From Lysobacter sp. Root494 (lineage in GTDB: Bacteria; Pseudomonadota; Gammaproteobacteria; Xanthomonadales; Xanthomonadaceae): a stretch of 64,000 nt of DNA. The translations under genes and the position numbers were made by a program. The notes below the pieces were generated by a model. The model did not search any database. It saw only the letters and a program-made list of their open reading frames with translations, and was not told the origin of the DNA. Location: positions 1 to 64,000 of the forward strand of contig NZ_LMFH01000009.1 in NCBI RefSeq assembly GCF_001427225.1, given 5' to 3'. This document shows positions 57,759 through 64,000 of this stretch, in pieces; position 1 is the first letter of the stretch; every line of letters starts with the position of its first letter.

Positions 57759-60700
57759 ATGAAAGACGCAGCACGACAGAAGGTGTTGGTGACCGCGCTG
57801 CTCGCGGTGCTGTACGCACCCGGCGCAATGGCCCAGGAGCAGCCCTCCGCACCCGAGGCGAACAAGGACCCGACCGCCACCGACCTCGACACGGTGACCG
57901 TCACCGGCTATCGCTACTCGATCGAGAAGAGCCTCGACCAGAAGCGCAACGCCAACGCGATCGTCGAAGTCATCACCGCGGAAGACGTCAGCAAGTTCCC
58001 CGACAAGAACGTGGCCGACGCATTGCAGCGCGTGCCGGGCGTGGTCATCACGCGTAGCGGCGGCGAAGGCAAGAGCGTCAGCGTGCGTGGCCTCGCGCCG
58101 GGCCTGACCCTCACCCAGTTGAATGGCAATTACATCGCGTCGTCGGAGACCAACGACGAAGCCAGCCGCTCGTTCAACTACACGCTGCTGCCGGCGAACA
58201 TGCTGTCCCAGGCGGAACTGTTCAAGACGCCGGAAGCGCGCATCGACGAAGGCGGCATCGGCGGCACGGTGATCCTGCATACGCGCCGCCCGCTGGATCT
58301 GGAATCCAACTCGGGCTTCGTCTCGCTCGAAGGCACTTATTCGGATACGAGCAAGACCACCGATCCGCAGCTGTCGGCCATGTATTCGTGGCATAGCAAG
58401 GACGAGCGTTTCGGCTTCCTGGTGGGCGCGACCAAGCAGAAGCGCACCAACCGCAGCATGGAAGTCAGCACCGAGGACTGGCAGTGGTACACCGATCGCT
58501 ACGACGCCAACGGCGAGATCGTCGCGGACTACCCCTGGAACAACTCCGGCGTGCGGACGGACGCACCCGTCGACGTCAACGGCAACGCGCTGGGCAATGC
58601 CTCGCAGTTCTGGGGACAGTCGGGCATCTACGACCAGAATGGCGGCCACTATTCCGGCTTCTTCCTGCCGACCTCGGTCAACTTCGCCGTGCGCGAGGAA
58701 GAGCGCCAGCGCACCGGCTCGCAGGTCACCCTGCAGTTCAAGCCGACCGATGAGCTGACCCTGACAGCGGACTACTTCCGCTTCGACCTGCAGGGCGACT
58801 ACACGCTCAACATGCTCAAGATTCCGGAATGGAACCTGGCGCGTGTCGCGGGCGACGGCAACTGGCCGTATGGCAGGTTGCTCAACGGTTTCACGATGGA
58901 CCCGAGCGGCACCATCGTGACCGGCGCGGAATACGGACTGCTCGCGGGCAAGGTGTATCCCTGCAACGAGGACCAGGCTGCGGCCATGGGCCGGCCCGGC
59001 GGTGGCTGGGGTTCCGACGACTGCACCGTGCCGACGCCGCAGCTCACTGGCGGCTACAGCCGCGAAAGCGCGCTGTCGCAGACCTTCGACATCGGCGCGG
59101 AATGGAAGGCCAGCGACCTGCTCTTCTTTGCGGTGAAAGGCGGCAGGACCTGGTCTGAAGGCGGGCCGACGATGAACTTCCGGATGTCGGCCAAGCCGCG
59201 CCGCAACGTCAACGGTGTATGGGAGCCCGGCAACACCTTCAGTTCCTGGGACCTGACCGGCACGCCGACGATGACGTTCTCGCCGGACCTGCAGGACAAG
59301 ATCATGGCCGGCATCGCCGAGATCGACACCGGCTCGACGGATTCGTCGTGGAAGGAAACCAAGATCTCGCAGGACCGCTTCCAGATCGACGGCACGAAGC
59401 TGTTCGAAAGCGGCTGGCTCGACTCGCTGCAATTCGGCGTCAAGTTCACCGACAGCAGCGTCCACCGCAACACCGGCAACACGTACTGGGTGTGCCAGGG
59501 CGCGGATCCGAAGGACTACAGCCAGCGCTACCAGGCCGGCTGCGATACGACGGCGGGCGTCGCCCAGCCGGGCTTCTTCCTGTCCAAGCCGATCGCCGAC
59601 CTTGCGGGCGGCTTCAATGCCAATGTCTTCCCGGGCATCGACTTCCCGGCCTACATCGCCTATCTGAACGACCGCTACGGCGGCATGCAGAACCGCCGCG
59701 AGCCCGACTTCATCTACAACGTCGACGAGGAAACCACGGGCGGCTACTTCCAGGCCAACTTCCGCACCGACCGCCTGCGCGGCAATCTCGGTGTCCGTGT
59801 GGTCACCTCCAAGCAGCACGCCGAATCGACCGACTCGGTGGAGCGCTTCACGGACTACTTCGTGGACGACGCGAACGGCAATCCGGCGCAGTGCCCGGCG
59901 GGCGGACCGCCGCAGGGTTACACCTGCGACAGCGGCTTCCTGCGATTGCCCGACTCGCTGGCCAAGAGCAAGACGTTCGAACTCAACACGCTCGACAAGT
60001 CGTACACCGACGTGCTGCCCAGCTTCAACATCGCGTTCGACCTGACCGACGACATCGTGCTGCGCGGTGCCGCGTCCAAGGTCATCGCGCGCTCGGCCTA
60101 CACCGACGTCGCCTATCCCGGCTCGCTCAGTTTCTACAGCCAGGAATACAGCAATGATCGTGCGGTGGCCGGCGGCGGCAGCCTGGGCTGGTTCGGCAAC
60201 GGCAGCAACAAGGACCTGGATCCGTACGAGGCGACCCAGTACGACATAGGCGCCGAGTGGTACTTCCATCGGGGCTCGGTGCTGGGCCTGGGGCTGTTCC
60301 GCAAGGACGTCAAGAACTTCGTCGTGCCGCTGAGCCAGGACACCAACGTCACCATCGGCAGCGAGACGGTGCTTGTACAGAACTACAGCACCTCCGCGAA
60401 CGGACGCGACGGCGTCTCGCAGGGTGTCGAAGCGTACGTACAGCACACGTTCGACTTCGGCCTCGGCTTCCAGGCGAACTACACCTACAACGACACCAAC
60501 CTGGCCGCCGTCGAACTGGATGGCGAGCAGATCGCCGAGTCGCCGCTGGTCGGCAGCGCCAAGAACCAGGCGAACTTCACCGTGTTCTATGAAACACCGA
60601 AGTTCCTGGCGCGCGCGTCGTACAACCGTCGCGGCGAAGTCGTCGGCGGCCTGCACAACGGCCACACCATCTACTCCGAACCGTATGCCCAGCTCGACCT

Positions 60701-60866
60701 CAATGCGTCCTACAACATCACCGACCAGTTCACCGTGACCGGTTCGGTGCTGAACCTGACCAAGGAAGAGCAGCGCGTGCATCTGGGCAGCGACACCAAC
60801 GCACGTCTGTTCAGCAACAACTATTCCGGCCGCATCATGTACCTGGGCCTGACCTACAAGTTCTGA
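57759..60866 (+). CDS. TonB-dependent receptor of a glycan-uptake locus
   Basis: A 1035-residue outer-membrane receptor. It has a signal peptide (about 1-25, ending GAMAQ), a TonB box (LDTVTVTGYR), a plug domain (IVEVITAEDVSKFPDKNVADALQRVPGVVITRSGGEG) and a 22-strand barrel ending in the aromatic YLGLTYKF. It belongs to the large TBDT class in which the plug reads SVRGLAPGLT. CGGAG lies eight bases before the ATG at 57759; an in-frame GTG three codons earlier is rejected. It precedes a halogenase-like gene and a beta-mannosidase, suggesting import of mannose-containing glycan. It uses the TonB system at 18-21 kb. Confidence 0.95.
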   Translation: MKDAARQKVLVTALLAVLYAPGAMAQEQPSAPEANKDPTATDLDTVTVTGYRYSIEKSLDQKRNANAIVEVITAEDVSKFPDKNVADALQRVPGVVITRSGGEGKSVSVRGLAPGLTLTQLNGNYIASSETNDEASRSFNYTLLPANMLSQAELFKTPEARIDEGGIGGTVILHTRRPLDLESNSGFVSLEGTYSDTSKTTDPQLSAMYSWHSKDERFGFLVGATKQKRTNRSMEVSTEDWQWYTDRYDANGEIVADYPWNNSGVRTDAPVDVNGNALGNASQFWGQSGIYDQNGGHYSGFFLPTSVNFAVREEERQRTGSQVTLQFKPTDELTLTADYFRFDLQGDYTLNMLKIPEWNLARVAGDGNWPYGRLLNGFTMDPSGTIVTGAEYGLLAGKVYPCNEDQAAAMGRPGGGWGSDDCTVPTPQLTGGYSRESALSQTFDIGAEWKASDLLFFAVKGGRTWSEGGPTMNFRMSAKPRRNVNGVWEPGNTFSSWDLTGTPTMTFSPDLQDKIMAGIAEIDTGSTDSSWKETKISQDRFQIDGTKLFESGWLDSLQFGVKFTDSSVHRNTGNTYWVCQGADPKDYSQRYQAGCDTTAGVAQPGFFLSKPIADLAGGFNANVFPGIDFPAYIAYLNDRYGGMQNRREPDFIYNVDEETTGGYFQANFRTDRLRGNLGVRVVTSKQHAESTDSVERFTDYFVDDANGNPAQCPAGGPPQGYTCDSGFLRLPDSLAKSKTFELNTLDKSYTDVLPSFNIAFDLTDDIVLRGAASKVIARSAYTDVAYPGSLSFYSQEYSNDRAVAGGGSLGWFGNGSNKDLDPYEATQYDIGAEWYFHRGSVLGLGLFRKDVKNFVVPLSQDTNVTIGSETVLVQNYSTSANGRDGVSQGVEAYVQHTFDFGLGFQANYTYNDTNLAAVELDGEQIAESPLVGSAKNQANFTVFYETPKFLARASYNRRGEVVGGLHNGHTIYSEPYAQLDLNASYNITDQFTVTGSVLNLTKEEQRVHLGSDTNARLFSNNYSGRIMYLGLTYKF

Positions 60867-61237
60867 CCCCCCGCCTCTCGTGCACGATGGCGAGGGGCAC
60901 CTCCGATCGGCAGTTGCGGGCCAAGCGCAACTGCCGATTCCTTATTGGCCGTCGATGCTGATGGCAACGCAGACAGCCGTAGTTGTGCGGGAACGCATGT
61001 CGTTCGATTCGATCCGTCATGGCCGGTGCAGTTCGAGCGCTGTTACCACGGCAGCCACGATGCTGCCCACCTCCTGTGCCGCGCCCGGCGAATCGAATCG
61101 TTCGCCAAACGGACGCATCCTCTCCCTGATACGTCCTTGCATCCGACGCGATTCGGGTCCCGCATTCCGGCGTGTCACGGCCGTAGACCGCTATCGTTGC
61201 CGCAGGGCGGCAGCCCGCGCCAGAAGGGAAACCCGCA
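60867..61237. other. Gap with a strong hairpin
   Basis: A 371-base gap. It contains a perfect 13-base-arm hairpin (60906-60918 / 60926-60938, ATCGGCAGTTGCG and complement) followed by TCCTTATT, probably the receptor transcript's terminator or attenuator. The rest shows no gene and no clear operator. Confidence 0.65.
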
Positions 61238-62761
61238 GTGACAAGCAACGACAATCGAATCCGGAAAGTGGTGGTCGTTGGCGGTGGCAGTGCCGGCTGG
61301 ATGGCCGCGGCCGCATTGGCGACGTACCTCGGCAAGGGCACGTCGATCCGGCTGATCGAATCCGAGGAAATCGGCATCGTCGGCGTCGGTGAAGCCAGCA
61401 TCCCCTTCATGCAGTACTTCAACACCAAGATGCTGGGCATCAAGGAAGCCGATTTCGTCACCCATACCCAAGGCACGTTCAAGCTGGGCATCCAGTTCAA
61501 CGACTGGGGCCGCATCGGCGACAGTTACATCCACGGCTTCGGCACGATTTCGCAAGGCATCGGCCCGCTGCCGTTCCACCAGTTCTGGCTGAAGCTGTTC
61601 CTCGCCGGTCGAGCACCGGACATCGGCGCGTATTCGCTGCATACCGCGGCGGCGCCGCTGGGCAGGTTCATGGTGAGCCCGGCCAACGTGCCCGCGGACT
61701 CGCCGCTGGCCAACCTTGCGTACGCCTATCACTTCGACGCTTCGCTGTACGCCCGGTTCCTGCGCACGCTGTCGGAGAAGCGCGGCGTGACGCGCACCGA
61801 AGGCAAGATCGTCGACGTGATCCAGCGTGGCGAGGACGGCTTCATCGAAGCGGTCGTGATGGAAGGCGGCGAGCGTATCGAAGGCGAACTGTTCATCGAC
61901 TGCTCCGGTTTCCGCGGCCTGCTGATCGAACAGACGCTCAAGACCGGCTACGTCGACTGGACGCAGTGGTTGCCCTGCGATCGCGCGATGGCGGTGCCGT
62001 GCGAAGTCGTCGGCCCGCCGACGCCGTACACGCGTTCGACGGCGCTCGCATCGGGCTGGCAATGGCGCATTCCGTTGCAGCATCGCGTCGGCAACGGCTA
62101 CGTGTATTCGAGCAGGCACATCAGTGACGACGAAGCGGCCGCGACCCTGCTCGCGAATCTCGATGGCAAGGCATTGGCCGACCCGCGTCCACTGCGTTTC
62201 ACCACCGGCCGCCGCAACAAGGTGTGGAACAGGAACGTCATCGCGATGGGCCTGGCCAGCGGCTTCATGGAACCGCTGGAATCCACCAGCCTCTATCTGG
62301 TGCAGTCGGCCCTCAACCGCCTGCTGGGCCTGTTCCCCGATCGCAACTTCGATCCGCTGCTGTCCGACCGCTTCAACCGCGAATGCACGGCGGAAGCGGA
62401 GCGGGCCCGCGACTTCCTGATCCTGCATTACAACGCTACCGAGCGCGACGACACGCCGTTCTGGGATCAATGCCGCACCATGGCGGTTCCCGACAGCCTG
62501 CGCGAAGCGATCGGGCTGTTCCGCCATGACGGGCGTTACTTCCGCGCCGACAGCGATCTGTTCGCCTTGCCCAGCTGGGTGCAGGTAATGCTGGGCCAGC
62601 GCATCGTGCCGCGCGGCTACCACCCCATCGTCGATGAGATGCCCGACGACCACCTGGTCGAATTCGTCGATCGCGCGCGTGCCATGGTTGCCAAGTGCGT
62701 CCAGGCCATGCCGATGCACCAGGACTTCATCGACCAGAACTGCAAGGCGCCGGCGCTGTAA
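61238..62761 (+). CDS. Tryptophan-halogenase family flavoprotein
   Basis: A 507-residue FAD-dependent protein. It has the GGGSAGWMAAAAL dinucleotide motif, the halogenase WxWxIP motif as GWQWRIP, and the SGFMEPLESTSL segment near the C-terminus that characterises the family. It starts at GTG. Members next to TonB-dependent receptors in Xanthomonadaceae and Caulobacter are very common; the known enzymes chlorinate tryptophan, but the role of the TBDT-linked subgroup is not established. The order TBDT-halogenase-glycosidase suggests the locus is one functional unit. Confidence 0.9.
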   Translation: MTSNDNRIRKVVVVGGGSAGWMAAAALATYLGKGTSIRLIESEEIGIVGVGEASIPFMQYFNTKMLGIKEADFVTHTQGTFKLGIQFNDWGRIGDSYIHGFGTISQGIGPLPFHQFWLKLFLAGRAPDIGAYSLHTAAAPLGRFMVSPANVPADSPLANLAYAYHFDASLYARFLRTLSEKRGVTRTEGKIVDVIQRGEDGFIEAVVMEGGERIEGELFIDCSGFRGLLIEQTLKTGYVDWTQWLPCDRAMAVPCEVVGPPTPYTRSTALASGWQWRIPLQHRVGNGYVYSSRHISDDEAAATLLANLDGKALADPRPLRFTTGRRNKVWNRNVIAMGLASGFMEPLESTSLYLVQSALNRLLGLFPDRNFDPLLSDRFNRECTAEAERARDFLILHYNATERDDTPFWDQCRTMAVPDSLREAIGLFRHDGRYFRADSDLFALPSWVQVMLGQRIVPRGYHPIVDEMPDDHLVEFVDRARAMVAKCVQAMPMHQDFIDQNCKAPAL

Positions 62762-62829
62762 TCAGCGACGAAGCGGCCGCTCCCGGCAACGCTGTTGGCA
62801 TCGCGACAGCACAGGACCAAGGGATACAG

Positions 62830-64000
62830 ATGAACCAGCGCATCTCCATCATCGCCACGTTCCAGCTTCTCCGTCGCGTTCGTCCGTTGCGCGCGCTGGC
62901 AGGATTGGGTCTCGCCTTTGCCGCCACCGCAGCGCTTGCGACACCGCCGACGGAACAGGCGCTCGAGGGCGCGTGGCAGTTCCGTCTCGTTCCCGGCAAC
63001 GCGCAGGCAAAAACGCATGCGGAAGCCACGACGTGGCGCAGCGCGACCGTGCCTGGCACGGTGCACACCGACCTGCTCGCCCACAGGCTGATTCCGAATC
63101 CGTACATCGGTGCGCCCGAAGCCGGGTTGCAGTGGATCGGCCTGGCGGACTGGGAATACCGCACCACCTTCGCGGTGCCGCGCGACACGCTCGACGACGC
63201 GCGCAGCGATCTCGTGTTCGAAGGGCTCGACACCCTCGCCGAGGTGTACCTCAACGGCGCGAAGGTGCTCGATGCGGACAACTTCTTCCGCACCTGGCGC
63301 GTGCCGGTGCAGGGCAAGCTGCGCGCGAGCGGCAACGAGCTGCGCGTGGTGTTCCATTCGCCGATCGCGACGCTGCTGCCGAAGGTGCGGGCGATGCCGC
63401 ACAGGATCGCCGGTAATTATCCCTCGCCCTATGGCGACGAGCCGAAGGATGTGATGACCGCGAACTTCGTGCGCAAGCCCGGCTATCACTACGGCTGGGA
63501 TTGGGGCCCGCGCTACGTCACCGCCGGCGTGTGGAAGCCGGTCAAGCTGCAGAGCTGGGACGCGCTGCGCATCGACGACCTGCAGTTGCGACAGGACAAG
63601 GTCACGCAGGCACAGGCCGACGTGAACGCGCGCATTGCGATCGATGCGGTGAAGCCAGGCAACTACGAGTTGCGGCTATGGCAGACCGATCCGGACGGCA
63701 AGCGCAGGCTCGCGACAAAACAGAAGATCGAACTCGCCGTCGGCGACAGCACGATCTCGATGCCGCTGCACATCGGCAAGCCGCAGCGCTGGTTTCCCGC
63801 CGGCTACGGTGCGCAGCCGCTGTACCGCTTCGAGGTGGAAGTGCTCGACGGCAAGGACGTGATCGCAAAGGCCTCCGATCGCACCGGCCTGCGCAGCGTC
63901 GAACTGCGCCGCGCGAAGGACGGCAAGGGCGAGGGCTTCACCTTCGTCGTCAACGGCATTCCGGTGTTCGCGAAGGGCGCCAATTCGATTCCGTTCGACA
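62830..64000 (+). CDS. Beta-mannosidase-like GH2 protein (truncated by window edge)
   Basis: The first 390 residues of a glycoside hydrolase family 2 protein. A signal peptide of about 37 residues (ending TAALAT) leads into the sugar-binding jelly roll (LEGAWQFRLVPGN, TVPGTVHTDLLAHRLIPNPYIG, DWEYRTTF, FEGLDTLAEVYLNG). FVRKPGYHYGWDWGPRYVTAGVW follows, and the TIM barrel begins at VNGIPVFAKGANSIPFD. The PNPY and YGWDWGP segments are beta-mannosidase hallmarks. The catalytic glutamates are beyond the window. It is 68 bases after the halogenase gene and belongs to the same operon. Confidence 0.93.
   Translation, partial: MNQRISIIATFQLLRRVRPLRALAGLGLAFAATAALATPPTEQALEGAWQFRLVPGNAQAKTHAEATTWRSATVPGTVHTDLLAHRLIPNPYIGAPEAGLQWIGLADWEYRTTFAVPRDTLDDARSDLVFEGLDTLAEVYLNGAKVLDADNFFRTWRVPVQGKLRASGNELRVVFHSPIATLLPKVRAMPHRIAGNYPSPYGDEPKDVMTANFVRKPGYHYGWDWGPRYVTAGVWKPVKLQSWDALRIDDLQLRQDKVTQAQADVNARIAIDAVKPGNYELRLWQTDPDGKRRLATKQKIELAVGDSTISMPLHIGKPQRWFPAGYGAQPLYRFEVEVLDGKDVIAKASDRTGLRSVELRRAKDGKGEGFTFVVNGIPVFAKGANSIPFD

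Noticed and set aside
57669-60782. Antisense open frame of 1037 codons opposite the TonB-dependent receptor
   Set aside because: It is a GC-rich shadow frame: composition is dominated by Arg, Val, Gly and His with no domain, while the plus strand encodes a complete recognised receptor.
61238-62761. Halogenated natural-product gene cluster
   Set aside because: No NRPS, PKS or tryptophan-derived pathway genes are adjacent; the neighbours are a TonB receptor and a glycosidase.

Overview
The window is high-GC chromosomal DNA from a gammaproteobacterium of the Xanthomonadaceae (Lysobacter/Luteimonas-like). That placement is inferred from family knowledge: the RecF, DnaA and FbpA-type proteins, the tonB-exbB-exbD-exbD gene order next to pdxJ, and TonB-dependent receptors paired with a flavin halogenase-like protein and a glycosidase. 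The window contains the replication origin. No rRNA, tRNA, CRISPR array, insertion sequence or prophage gene was recognised.

Layout. 1-9.4 kb: the 5' end of a TonB-dependent receptor, a secreted DUF1223 protein, a MocR regulator, a four-gene arsenic operon (arsR-arsI-arsC-aqpS) that has a channel in place of an arsenite pump, and the glutathione-dependent formaldehyde pair fghA/adhC with a WYL-domain regulator beside it. 9.7-17.7 kb: fructose-1,6-bisphosphatase, a 2OG-Fe(II) oxygenase, an overlapping histidine kinase/response regulator pair, a radical SAM protein, cardiolipin synthase and pdxJ. 18-23.5 kb: the TonB energy system (tonB, exbB, two exbD, plus a third exbD in its own unit), a TPR protein and an M48 lipoprotein protease. 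23.5-34.7 kb: the origin region. gyrB, recF, dnaN and dnaA lie on the minus strand and rpmH, rnpA, yidC and mnmE on the plus strand. The dnaN-dnaA gap has DnaA-box-like sites next to an AT-rich stretch, and three parS-like palindromes lie in and beside recF.

34.7-55 kb is a mixed housekeeping and accessory stretch: a lipoprotein with a TonB C-terminal domain, two ABC-2 exporters (NatAB-like and YadGH-like), a TAP-like alpha/beta hydrolase, a two-gene XRE/membrane-protein unit with a readable promoter and operator, a ferredoxin-NADP reductase-like flavoprotein, a TatD nuclease, HrpB helicase, a sulfotransferase-like protein, a PKHD-type hydroxylase, a REC-histidine kinase hybrid, an RluE-like pseudouridine synthase and a lipoprotein methyltransferase-like protein.

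55-64 kb has the two most unusual areas. First, a LysR gene diverges from two tiny related genes (61 and 75 codons), with a T-N11-A palindrome about 65 bases upstream of the likely start site; a membrane-anchored zinc peptidase gene follows. Second, a glycan-uptake locus (TonB-dependent receptor, tryptophan-halogenase-like flavoprotein, beta-mannosidase running off the end) is preceded by a perfect 16-bp operator-like palindrome, related half-sites and a frameshifted remnant of an F5/8 type C domain. Short inverted REP-like elements are scattered through the intergenic gaps.
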